Below are positions 22,242 through 30,887 of a stretch of DNA of 64,000 bases, one piece after another. The stretch lies in assembly GCA_003490145.1 (NCBI GenBank), contig QULQ01000001.1, forward strand, positions 248,001 to 312,000, read 5' to 3'. Every line of letters starts with the position of its first letter. The stretch's first letter is position 1. A model generated the notes under the pieces. It ran no database searches, was not told the DNA's origin, and was given only the letters and a program-made list of their open reading frames with translations. Origin of the DNA: Lachnospiraceae bacterium OM04-12BH. GTDB lineage: Bacteria; Bacillota; Clostridia; Lachnospirales; Lachnospiraceae. The translations under genes were made by a program, and so were the position numbers.

Positions 22242-25106
22242 TTAGTCAGTCTGTGCTGTACTTGCTCCAAGCTCAGATGCTGTATCTGTGATCAGATCAT
22301 CTTCATCTACCAGATCGAAATAATAACTGATCACATCCTTGGTCGTTCTTGCCGCATAATCAGAAGAATATCCATAAGCAATTCTGGTTGCTACTGCAAT
22401 TTCAGGATTATCATATGGTGCATAACATACAAACAATGCATGGTTTGCCCTGTTTTTATTCTCTTCTGCGGTACCTGTCTTACCAGCTACCTGAACCTTC
22501 AGATCAGAATAATAGGATTTTGCTTCCACCACCTGACGCATACCAGTATGAATGGCATTCCACTCACCACTGCTCAGTTCTACCTGATTACGTATCTGAG
22601 GCTCCTTTTCCATGAGAAGATTTCCACTTCTGTCAGTTACTTTATCGATCAGTGTCAGATCATAGCAGGTACCACTATTTGCTACTGTTGTAACATATCT
22701 TGCCAGACTGACCGTTGTATAGTTATTGGTACCCTGGCCAATGGCAGAACGGACAGCATCGGTATTTGATACCTGTGGTGCGTATTCTTCAATCTCTACA
22801 CCGGAGGTTTCTGTAAGTCCATACATATCTGCATATTTCTGAAGCTTTTCAAGACCGGCTTCTGAAGAATAGACTCCATCCACCATACCAAGCCTGTATG
22901 CCATTTCATAAAAGAATACATTACAGGAATTTTTGATTGCTCCCGTCACATTCAACGCTCCATGGCTGCCTCTTCCGTAGATCCAGCAGCGGGGAGGTGG
23001 ATCGATTTCATTAAACTGGCCATTACATACAAACGTCGTAGTTGTATTGATGATCCCTTCTTTGAAGCCGGCAGTTGCAGATACCATTTTAAAGGTGGAA
23101 CCAGGTGCAGTTCTCTGCTGGGTTGCATAATTCAGCATCGGTGATGAAAGATCACTTCTCAGCTGTGCAAAGTATTCTGCATCTACACCATTTGCCATCT
23201 TATTGTTGTCATATCCCGGGTAGGAAACCAGTGCAAGCACATCACCGGTATTGACATCCGTAATGACCATGGAGGCATTACAGGGATCCAGTGCAAGCTG
23301 AGCCGGTGTAATATCCAGGTTTTTGATCCGGTCCATCATAAAGGTATAGGAAGAAACAGCGCCGCTGACCAGTTTGTTCTGCTCTTCTTCTGAAATATCG
23401 ATCAGGTTCTGCTCCAGCAGGATCATGCAGATCTGTCTGCCTGATATCACATCATCCTTGATCATATATTTGTAAATGCTCTTGGTAAAATCCAGGTTAT
23501 TTTCCAGTTGTCCGAAAAGATAATCTACCAGTTTCCTATAAATTTCCTCCGTATCGGAATACTGGCTGTCAAGAGAAAGCTTCGTTACATCCACCCAGTT
23601 CTGTGCGATACAGTAATTCAGGTATTCATTCAGGCTGATCACCTCATCGGTTGTCCATGCAATATAAGTCTGATCTTCCGGATCCACCTTCTCCTTGTCG
23701 AGCACACCATTATTGTAAAGCATCCTGACAATATAGCTTTCGTAAACCTGATATTCCTTTTTCAAGTTTTCATAGGTTGTTTTCGTGTTAAAGAGTTCTT
23801 CCCTGAGAGTGGCAAATACGTCTTCCTTTCTGGCAAGAAAGCTGTCATATACCGCCTTTTCATTTTCGGCTGCAGTTGTTTCTTCAAAATGAGAAAGATT
23901 AATAATATTGTTATTGATCAGTGCAAAATATACATCATAAATAGGAATCTTTATCTTACTGCTCGTAACATTTTCCGTATTGAATTCTTTAGTGTTGATA
24001 ATATTGGAATACAGAATACCTGCAAGCTTCTCTTCCAGGATCTTGTAGCAGGCAATCTGCAGATCCTTATCAAGTGTCAGATAGATATCATTTCCGGCAG
24101 CCGGTTCCACATAGTTGCTTGTTTCAATTACTTTACCAACATTGTTGACAAATACCGTTTCACTTCCTTTTTTGCCCTGCAGCCAGGATTCCATGGATTT
24201 TTCAATGCCAAGCTTTCCAACCGTATCATTCAGGTCATAAGCATTGTTCTTAGTCTGAAGCTCCTTAAGTTCCTCCTGGTCTACTTTGCCGGTATAGCCG
24301 ATGATCGGTGCAAAGTAAATGCTATCTACATATTTGCGTACAGTATCCTCTACAATGGAAACACCCTCCAGTTCATTACAGTTTTCCATGATCACTGCTA
24401 CTGTTTCTTCGCTTACATCCGTTGCTACTGTGGTTGCAATATATTTCTGGTAGGAATTGGTATTCATATCATAGCGGATGGTCAGGATCTTCAGAACCTC
24501 CTCCTTGGTATAGCCATTACCGGGGATAAAGGTATCCTTAGTATCTTCAGAGGTATACTCTCCAATCCTGAAGCGGCTCCAGCCGCACAGATATTCCACC
24601 ACTTCTTCTGCTGTAGCAGTCCGTTCCTGCTCCTTCAGATCATCAATAGAAAGACAGCCATACACATCTGCCAGAAAACGCAGAAGCTGTGTATCCTCTA
24701 CTGTAAATGCATATCTGCCATTATCATCCAGATCAATCTTAAAATCCCGTACAGTCGTATCACCATTTTTTTCAAGCATCTGGATCAGCGTAGCAATCGT
24801 ACTGTTCAGATTATAATTTTTCATCTTGCTGTTTTCATAGACATCTTCTATCGTCACAGAATGTGCCAGTTCATTGTACGCAAGAAGATTCCCATTCCTG
24901 TCATAAATACAGCCACGGCTTCCGGAAATGGTTCTTTCCTTCATGATCTTTGTTTCAAAAGAATCAAGATATTCTTCTCCGTGTACTATCTGCAGATCAA
25001 AAATACGTTCTATGATAACCACCGCAATCAGAATCATTGCGATTGTCAGCACAAACGTACGGGATGTTATGGTATTGATCAAATTTTCCTTAAAATCCTC
25101 AAACAA
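22242..25106 (-). CDS. mrdA: Class B penicillin-binding protein 2 with a large insertion
   Basis: A 954-aa transpeptidase that crosslinks peptidoglycan with RodA during elongation. It has a short cytoplasmic tail, one membrane helix (about 16-37), a pedestal and dimerization region and a C-terminal transpeptidase domain. Active-site motifs are S670-T-F-K673, S727-C-N729 and K876-T-G. E. coli PBP2 has 633 residues. Most of the excess is an insert of roughly 245 residues (about 361-608) between the LTLDKDLQ segment and the transpeptidase entry VITDVNTGDVLALVSYPGYD. A TTG at 25106 with AAGGAG 11 nt upstream is my choice; a GTG at 25118 abuts the site. The mreD stop overlaps the start. Confidence 0.95.
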   Translation of the reverse strand: MFEDFKENLINTITSRTFVLTIAMILIAVVIIERIFDLQIVHGEEYLDSFETKIMKERTISGSRGCIYDRNGNLLAYNELAHSVTIEDVYENSKMKNYNLNSTIATLIQMLEKNGDTTVRDFKIDLDDNGRYAFTVEDTQLLRFLADVYGCLSIDDLKEQERTATAEEVVEYLCGWSRFRIGEYTSEDTKDTFIPGNGYTKEEVLKILTIRYDMNTNSYQKYIATTVATDVSEETVAVIMENCNELEGVSIVEDTVRKYVDSIYFAPIIGYTGKVDQEELKELQTKNNAYDLNDTVGKLGIEKSMESWLQGKKGSETVFVNNVGKVIETSNYVEPAAGNDIYLTLDKDLQIACYKILEEKLAGILYSNIINTKEFNTENVTSSKIKIPIYDVYFALINNNIINLSHFEETTAAENEKAVYDSFLARKEDVFATLREELFNTKTTYENLKKEYQVYESYIVRMLYNNGVLDKEKVDPEDQTYIAWTTDEVISLNEYLNYCIAQNWVDVTKLSLDSQYSDTEEIYRKLVDYLFGQLENNLDFTKSIYKYMIKDDVISGRQICMILLEQNLIDISEEEQNKLVSGAVSSYTFMMDRIKNLDITPAQLALDPCNASMVITDVNTGDVLALVSYPGYDNNKMANGVDAEYFAQLRSDLSSPMLNYATQQRTAPGSTFKMVSATAGFKEGIINTTTTFVCNGQFNEIDPPPRCWIYGRGSHGALNVTGAIKNSCNVFFYEMAYRLGMVDGVYSSEAGLEKLQKYADMYGLTETSGVEIEEYAPQVSNTDAVRSAIGQGTNNYTTVSLARYVTTVANSGTCYDLTLIDKVTDRSGNLLMEKEPQIRNQVELSSGEWNAIHTGMRQVVEAKSYYSDLKVQVAGKTGTAEENKNRANHALFVCYAPYDNPEIAVATRIAYGYSSDYAARTTKDVISYYFDLVDEDDLITDTASELGASTAQTD

Positions 25107-25617
25107 ATTTCCGCGCACTCCTTTGTTCTCTGCTTTCCAGCCTTTTATTGATCCAGAGGATCAGCGGATATAACAGCAGGGTTACCACGATGGTATAAAC
25201 AGCCTCAGGCAGAATAATGTGAAGCAGGTAATATCCGAAATGAAATTTTCCTCTCATAAGGAAAAACAGAAGATAGCAAAGCAATCCATATGCCAGATCA
25301 CTGCATAGGATCAGGGCAAGGGGAAGCTTGATATCCTCCGGATAAAAAATCCTGTTGAATTTGCCATTTAAATAACCAATATACATATAGATCAATGCAT
25401 ACAGTCCAATAAAGCTTCCAAAGAAAATATCTGCCAGAAGTCCGCAGAAAAAACCAAATAAAAGACCTGATTTTTCTCCACGCATAAATCCAAAGGAAGC
25501 AGTCAGGACAATCATAAGATTTGGCACAATCCCTCCAAAAGAGATTGCCGGAAAAACTGTGCTCTGCAGTACAAAGCAGAATATTGTCAGAAAAAATGAA
25601 ACCAGAAATCTAAGCAT
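25099..25617 (-). CDS. mreD: Rod shape-determining membrane protein MreD
   Basis: A 172-aa very hydrophobic protein with about five membrane helices, typical of MreD, which links MreC and the cell-wall polymerase. Short motifs include GGIVPNLMIVLTASFGFMRGEKSGLLFGFFCGLLADIFFG in two stretches. It lies 3 bp downstream of mreC and its end overlaps the PBP2 start, the usual mreBCD-pbpA order of rod-shape operons. Confidence 0.9.
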   Translation of the reverse strand: MLRFLVSFFLTIFCFVLQSTVFPAISFGGIVPNLMIVLTASFGFMRGEKSGLLFGFFCGLLADIFFGSFIGLYALIYMYIGYLNGKFNRIFYPEDIKLPLALILCSDLAYGLLCYLLFFLMRGKFHFGYYLLHIILPEAVYTIVVTLLLYPLILWINKRLESREQRSARKFV

Positions 25618-25620
25618 GGA

Positions 25621-26496
25621 TCAGTCTCCTTCCGCAACAGTCTGCTTTGTCTGTGTGATCACAAGAACCTCTTCCAGATGCTCAAAGTCCACTGCCGGTG
25701 TCAACACTCCTGATTTGGTCAGATTATTGGAATCCACATTAATGGCCGATATGTAACCGATCAGAATCCCTGGCAGATATTTGTCACTGACATTGGAGGT
25801 GACGATCTTATCCCCCTCTACCACTCTGTCAGCACTGTCAACCAGCTTTTCAAAGCTGATCAGACCATCTGCGTACAGCTCCAGGTCTCCTGTTACGATA
25901 AGATTATCGGATGTGGAAAGTACCATGCCGCTGACGTTGGAATTATCGGAAATGATCGCCATTACCTTTGCCCAGTCAGGTCCTGCATCTATGATCCTTC
26001 CGACCAGCCCACTTCCGGCTATGACATTCATATCCACGGACAGTCCATCATTCGTTCCTTTGTTGATGGTAAAAGAATGGAACCAGTTGCCAGAATCCTT
26101 GGCAATGATCCTTGCTCCGATCTTCTGATATTCATCATACTGGGAATCCAGCTCATAGAGCTGTCTTAAATTGGTCAGCTCGTACCGATCCTGCTGAAGG
26201 CTGATATTTTCCATGGTAAGCTCGTCCACTTTCTGCTTCAGCTCCTCATTTTCCTGAATCAGCGACCGGATCTCGACCAATTCTTCTGATCTTGTTGAAA
26301 GCCATGAGCCTGCCTTACTGATCCCGTCCTGCATGGGAACGATCAGAAAGCCTCCCACAGCACTTAACGGGGTACTCAGAAAACCGGTATAAAAAGTCAG
26401 AATGATCAGTGCGGTACATACAATTGTTAAAATAAAAAGGAGATATTTACTCGGTAATGTAAATTTTTCTCCTTTTCTCTTTACGACAGGACTCAT
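25621..26496 (-). CDS. mreC: Rod shape-determining protein MreC
   Basis: A 291-aa bitopic protein that scaffolds MreB with the extracellular wall synthases. A short basic N terminus is followed by a membrane helix (about 16-38), a coiled coil with EENEELKQKVDELTMENISLQQDR (about 75-110) and two beta-barrel-like domains with GLSVDMNVIAGSGLVGRI and VVEGDKIVTSN. It overlaps mreB by 4 bp (ATGA), so MreB and MreC are co-translated, and it is followed by mreD. Confidence 0.95.
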   Translation of the reverse strand: MSPVVKRKGEKFTLPSKYLLFILTIVCTALIILTFYTGFLSTPLSAVGGFLIVPMQDGISKAGSWLSTRSEELVEIRSLIQENEELKQKVDELTMENISLQQDRYELTNLRQLYELDSQYDEYQKIGARIIAKDSGNWFHSFTINKGTNDGLSVDMNVIAGSGLVGRIIDAGPDWAKVMAIISDNSNVSGMVLSTSDNLIVTGDLELYADGLISFEKLVDSADRVVEGDKIVTSNVSDKYLPGILIGYISAINVDSNNLTKSGVLTPAVDFEHLEEVLVITQTKQTVAEGD

Positions 26497-27503
26497 TTAC
26501 TCATTCCTTCAATAGCATAAGCTACGGACTTGTAATTATCTTCCTTGATGATCTTGGCAAGTCCAAGTGCAACACTGGTAACCGGATTCTCAGAGAGATT
26601 TACCTTAAGACCGGTTCCCTTGTGGATCAGTTCAGCCAGATGACTGACCTGGGAAGCCCCGCCAGTCAGATAAATACCATGACGGTAGATATCAGCAGCC
26701 AGTTCCGGAGGTGTTCTCTCCAGAATGACTTTTATACTGTCAATGATCGTATAAAACAGTTCCATCAGACATTCATCAATCATAGAGGTAGGAAGTTCTC
26801 TTTCTACAGGAAGTCCGGTTACAATATCACGGCCGTAAACAACTGCACCTCTTCCCTCTTTTTCAAGCTCTTTCAGCGAAATCTTGACATTTTCTGCTGT
26901 TTTTCCACCTATGATCAGGCTGAATTCCTTGCGCACCGCACTGCGGATCGCATCATCAAATTTAAGCCCGCCAATCTTGATCAGCTTGCTGAGCACAATC
27001 CCACCAAGGGACAGAATGGAAATTTCTGTGGTATCATACCCTACGTTAACAGTCAGTACCCCCTGGGAATTCTTAACATCAATATCCATCCCAAGACCGT
27101 CAGCAACTGCCTTTTCCACAACAAGGATCTTCCTTGCCTTCACACCGGATTCCTTGATCAGATCATAAAAAGCCCTTTTCTCTACCTCTGTGATGTCAAA
27201 GGGGACTGCAATATAATAATCTGCAGGACGTACATTGCCTCTTGACAGGTCATTGATGAAATATTTGACAAGAAGCTCCATGTTCTTGATATCAGCGATT
27301 ACACCATTGGACAACGGATAGGAAATATGAATGTTGGCCGGTGCTTTCTCGTACATTTCAAAGGCGGAATCTCCATAGGCAAACAGCGTGCTCTTGTTTT
27401 CGATGGCGATCATATTTTTTTCAACAAGGATTGTATCATCCGCCCTGTTATAAATTTTAATATTGCTTGTACCAAGATCGATACCAAAAATATTTGAAGA
27501 CAA
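26493..27503 (-). CDS. mreB: Rod shape-determining actin homologue MreB
   Basis: A 336-aa bacterial actin that forms membrane-bound filaments and directs lateral wall growth. The phosphate 1 loop is FGIDLGTSNIKIY (residues 6-18). Further motifs are VNVGYDTTEISILSLGGIV and YLTGGASQVSHLAELIHKGTG. The start is TTG at 27503 with AAAGGAG 8 nt upstream. It sits between radC and mreC. This could be an Mbl-type paralogue rather than MreB itself; the mreCD context favours MreB. Confidence 0.95.
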   Translation of the reverse strand: MSSNIFGIDLGTSNIKIYNRADDTILVEKNMIAIENKSTLFAYGDSAFEMYEKAPANIHISYPLSNGVIADIKNMELLVKYFINDLSRGNVRPADYYIAVPFDITEVEKRAFYDLIKESGVKARKILVVEKAVADGLGMDIDVKNSQGVLTVNVGYDTTEISILSLGGIVLSKLIKIGGLKFDDAIRSAVRKEFSLIIGGKTAENVKISLKELEKEGRGAVVYGRDIVTGLPVERELPTSMIDECLMELFYTIIDSIKVILERTPPELAADIYRHGIYLTGGASQVSHLAELIHKGTGLKVNLSENPVTSVALGLAKIIKEDNYKSVAYAIEGMSK

Positions 27504-27518
27504 AATAAATACTCCTTT

Positions 27519-28208
27519 CTATAATAAGCCGCATTTCTTAAAGCTTGTATAAGCATTACTCCCTATAACGATGTGATCTGTCAATGGAATGCCAAGCAGT
27601 TCTCCGGCTTCTTTTATCTTTTCTGTAATACAGACATCCTGTCTGCTTGGTGTTGCATCCCCACTCGGATGATTATGAAGCAGCATAACAGACGATGCTT
27701 TATTTTGAAATGCCAGTACGAAAATTTCTCTTGCAGAAAGCAGGGAATAATTCACGGTTCCAATGGAAAGCACATCCTTTTCAATCAGATTAAGTCTGGA
27801 ATCCAGTGATAATAACAGTACCTTTTCTCTTTCCTCGTGCCGCAGCTCTTCCATAAAATAACGGGCTACTGTATCCGGTGAATCAAAGGAAAGTGTTGAG
27901 GCAGCCTGTTCTCTTGCCATACGTTTCGACAGCTCTGCAAGGCTTTTCAGCTTCACTGCCTTGACTTCACCAATTCCCGGGATCTTCAGCAGTTCCCTTA
28001 AGGGTATATGGTGCAGTGCATTTAATCCCTTTTCCCTTCCCCTGGCAAGCGAAAGTACCTTTTCTGCCAGCTCTAGTGCAGAACAGTTTCTGGTGCCTGT
28101 CCGCAGGATAACGGCAAGCAGCTCTGCTTCTGTCAGTGCTTCAGCCCCGAAATGCATAAATTTCTCATAGGGCTGTTCCTGACTCATTGTTTCTGTGATA
28201 GCTTCCAT
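27519..28208 (-). CDS. radC: RadC/JAB-domain protein
   Basis: A 229-aa protein. The N-terminal helix-hairpin-helix part includes LLKIPGIGEVKAVKLK (about 70-85). The C-terminal JAMM/MPN-like metalloprotease fold has the zinc motif HNHPSGDATPSRQD. Despite the name, its part in DNA repair is unproven. Its location immediately upstream of mreB is common in Firmicutes and many other bacteria. AAAGGAAA precedes the ATG. Confidence 0.93.
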   Translation of the reverse strand: MEAITETMSQEQPYEKFMHFGAEALTEAELLAVILRTGTRNCSALELAEKVLSLARGREKGLNALHHIPLRELLKIPGIGEVKAVKLKSLAELSKRMAREQAASTLSFDSPDTVARYFMEELRHEEREKVLLLSLDSRLNLIEKDVLSIGTVNYSLLSAREIFVLAFQNKASSVMLLHNHPSGDATPSRQDVCITEKIKEAGELLGIPLTDHIVIGSNAYTSFKKCGLL

Positions 28209-28284
28209 ATTTTCCTTTCTGCCCTTCTCTCATCACAGATACCTCCCGGCATCTGACTATGCAGAAAGTAATGTTTTACATATT

Positions 28285-28521
28285 TCAAAGGAAGCGGTAA
28301 ATAATAATTCCAATAATAATCCCAAGAATACTGGCTACAGTGATCTTAATGGAAAGGCCAAATGTCAGGCACAGGATACCAAAATCCAGGACGACCGGAC
28401 TGGAAAGTCCAAACGTCTGCCCATAGTTTAACCACTGTACCGGTAAAAGACTTCCTATAAAGCCACCTATTACAATTCCTGCCAGGATCAGCAGAAAGCA
28501 GGCCCAGTTATTCTTGCGCAT
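28285..28521 (-). CDS. DUF4321 two-helix membrane protein
   Basis: A 78-aa hydrophobic protein with two predicted membrane helices (about residues 5-28 and 47-75) joined by a short loop (LPVQWLNYGQTFGLS). It matches the DUF4321 family, small proteins often encoded just upstream of radC-mreB in Clostridia. Function is unknown; a link to the elongation machinery is suggested by position. A GGGGG site lies 9 nt before the ATG. It is likely the first gene of the leftward mre-min transcript. Confidence 0.8.
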   Translation of the reverse strand: MRKNNWACFLLILAGIVIGGFIGSLLPVQWLNYGQTFGLSSPVVLDFGILCLTFGLSIKITVASILGIIIGIIIYRFL

Positions 28522-28632
28522 AAATCGTTACCCCCGGCTTCTCTTTTGCTTGTTCACAATGTCATTATTTTAGCATAGAAAAAAATCAATGTATACCGCT
28601 TTCATGGAAATTTTATGATTTACGGATGTAAT

Positions 28633-29937
28633 TTATTCCCCTGTTCCGCCAAAATCCGAAGGGATCATTCCCTGTTCGACAAGACTCTGCAGGCTTTTCA
28701 TAATACCGAATTTCCCATGCTGCCAGGTCAGTCCCCCCTGGAAGTAAACAGTATAGGGTGGTTTGATCGGGCCGTCTGCGGAAAGCTCAATAGAGGAACC
28801 GGAAACAAAGGCACCTGCAGCCATGATCACCGGGCTGTCATAGCCTGGCATATCCCACGGTTCCGGTGTTACATGCCCATCTACAGGTGCTGCCTGCTGG
28901 ATTCCCCGGCAGAAAGCAATCACACCCTCCGGCTTCCCAAAGGTTATTGCCTGAATGATATCATACCGGGGCTCGGTACCATTCGGCACAACAGAAAATC
29001 CAAGCTTTTCATAAATGTTTGCAGCAAAAATGGCATTCTTCATGGCATTTGCCGTAACAGAGGGTGCCAGAAAGAGTCCCTGATAAAAGGATGGAAGTGC
29101 CTGCAGGGAAGCTCCTACTTCTCTGCCAAGTCCAGGTGTTGTCAGACGGCAGGCTGCATTCTCGATACATTCTTTTTTGCCGGCAAGGTAGCCACCGATC
29201 GGAGCGAGACCGCCGCCCGGATTCTTGATCAGGGAACCGACTACCAGATCTGCTCCCACATCAGAAGGTTCTATGGTTTCCGTGAATTCTCCATAGCAGT
29301 TATCTACCATGCAGATAATATCAGAACGTATTCCTTTAATGAACCTGATCAGATCTCCGATTCTTTCGACTGACAGGGTAGGCCTTGTCTGATATCCCTT
29401 GGAGCGCTGGATTGTAACCAGCTTCGTACAAGGCTTTATGGCCTTTCTGATATTCTCATAGTCAAAAGAACCATCAGGCAGCAGATCCACCTGGCTGTAG
29501 CTGATACCGTATTCCTTTAAGGATCCCCTGGATGGACGGATTCCAATCACTTCTTCCAATGTATCATATGGTTTCCCAACAGGAGAAAGCAGTTCATCCC
29601 CTGGGCGGAGGTTACTTAAAAGTGCCAGTGCCAGCGCATGTGTTCCACAGGTAATCTGGGGTCGCACCAGTGCATCTTCTGTATGGAAAATATCTGCATA
29701 GACCTTTTCCAGGGTATCCCTTCCAAGATCATTATATCCATAACCGGTCGTACCAAGAAGGCAGGCCTCACTCACCTTCTGGTTCTGCATGGCTGCAATG
29801 ACCTTGATCTGATTATACTCTGATATCCGGTCAATCTCCTGAAAACGTCCAGAAAGAGCTTCCCAGATCTTTTCTCCATATTCGTATACTTTCCGGCTGA
29901 TGCCAAGCTGTCTGTACATCATTTCTGCTGCACTCAT
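28633..29937 (-). CDS. PLP-dependent methionine gamma-lyase family protein
   Basis: A 434-aa PLP enzyme of the family often called aluminium resistance protein and related to cystathionine/methionine lyases. The PLP lysine is K238 in VVGSLIKNPGGGLAP. Other motifs are TCGTHALALALLSNLRPGDELL (substrate-binding region) and MVDNCYGEFTE, whose Asp holds the PLP ring. It probably cleaves C-S bonds of sulfur amino acids, but the substrate is unknown. Its ATG overlaps the miaA stop by 4 bp, so the two are co-translated. Confidence 0.88.
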   Translation of the reverse strand: MSAAEMMYRQLGISRKVYEYGEKIWEALSGRFQEIDRISEYNQIKVIAAMQNQKVSEACLLGTTGYGYNDLGRDTLEKVYADIFHTEDALVRPQITCGTHALALALLSNLRPGDELLSPVGKPYDTLEEVIGIRPSRGSLKEYGISYSQVDLLPDGSFDYENIRKAIKPCTKLVTIQRSKGYQTRPTLSVERIGDLIRFIKGIRSDIICMVDNCYGEFTETIEPSDVGADLVVGSLIKNPGGGLAPIGGYLAGKKECIENAACRLTTPGLGREVGASLQALPSFYQGLFLAPSVTANAMKNAIFAANIYEKLGFSVVPNGTEPRYDIIQAITFGKPEGVIAFCRGIQQAAPVDGHVTPEPWDMPGYDSPVIMAAGAFVSGSSIELSADGPIKPPYTVYFQGGLTWQHGKFGIMKSLQSLVEQGMIPSDFGGTGE

Positions 29938-30887
29938 TTTATAATTTCCTTCTTTCTTAAGTTTTCCAATATGCAGGAAAGAACGGCATCCTCATCATAA
30001 GCAAACGCCTGCTTATCAATCCAGATCACATCCTTTTCCCTGCGGAACCAGGTAAGCTGCCGTTTGGCAAAATGTCTGGTTTCCTTCTTGATCTTTTCTA
30101 CTGCTTCCAAAAGGCTGCATCTGCCATCCAGATATTCCAGTATTTCTTTATATCCAAGCCCCTGCATGGATACCATGGAGGCATTGCAGCCCCGTTCCTT
30201 CAGGGTTCTCACCTCGTCGACCAGCCCTTTAGAAAGCATCTGGTCAACCCTGCTCTCAATCCTTTCATAAAGCTTTTTTCTGTCATCCGTCAGGACAAAA
30301 TAGCAGGAGTTATAGGCTGACGTCTTCTGCCGCTGTTCCTTATTATGGGTCGAAATAGGCTTACCGCAGTTCTCATAAAACTCCAGGGCACGTATCACCC
30401 TTTTCCTGTTATTTTCATGGATCTCTTCTGCGGACTCCGGATCTACCTTACGCAGCAGCTCGTGGAGATAATGGTTCCCCTTTTCTTCTCCGAGCTGCCA
30501 GAGTTTATCGCGGTAGGCTGTATCTGTTTCTTCTTCTGTAAAATCGATCTGATATAAAAGAGCCTGGATATAAAAGCCAGTTCCTCCGACCACAACAGGA
30601 ATATGTCCTCGTTCATAAATCTGTTCCATGGCTTCCAGTGCAAGCTTTTCAAAAAGACAGACATTGAATTCTTCCTCCGGCTCCAGTATATCAATCAGAT
30701 GATGAGGAATTCCACCCATTTCTTCCGGCTTTATTTTGGCAGAGCCTATATCCATCTGCCGGTAAACCTGCATAGAATCAGCGGAGATGATCTCTCCGCC
30801 GATTTCTGAAGCAAGTTTAATGGAAAGTGCTGTTTTCCCAACAGCGGTCGGTCCGGTCAGAATGACCAATGGTTTCTTTTCCGTCAC
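29934..30887 (-). CDS. miaA: tRNA dimethylallyltransferase
   Basis: A 317-aa enzyme that adds a dimethylallyl group to A37 of tRNAs reading UNN codons. The P-loop is GPTAVGKTALS (12-22), followed by IISADSMQVYRQMDIGSAK and GGTGFYIQALLYQIDF. C-terminal motifs include RHFAKRQLTWFR. The start is a GTG at 30887 overlapping the mutL stop by 4 bp. It acts with MiaB, encoded further upstream in the same run, which methylthiolates the same base. Confidence 0.97.
   Translation of the reverse strand: MTEKKPLVILTGPTAVGKTALSIKLASEIGGEIISADSMQVYRQMDIGSAKIKPEEMGGIPHHLIDILEPEEEFNVCLFEKLALEAMEQIYERGHIPVVVGGTGFYIQALLYQIDFTEEETDTAYRDKLWQLGEEKGNHYLHELLRKVDPESAEEIHENNRKRVIRALEFYENCGKPISTHNKEQRQKTSAYNSCYFVLTDDRKKLYERIESRVDQMLSKGLVDEVRTLKERGCNASMVSMQGLGYKEILEYLDGRCSLLEAVEKIKKETRHFAKRQLTWFRREKDVIWIDKQAFAYDEDAVLSCILENLRKKEIIK

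Noticed and set aside
23508..25151. A 547-codon open frame opposite the PBP2 gene
   Set aside because: The protein would be rich in Cys, Phe, His and Ile with no motif, and it lies fully antisense to a gene with clear active-site motifs. It is a codon-bias shadow.
28633..29937. Aluminium resistance gene
   Set aside because: That label is historical. The sequence shows a PLP lyase fold with K238 and gives no support for metal resistance.
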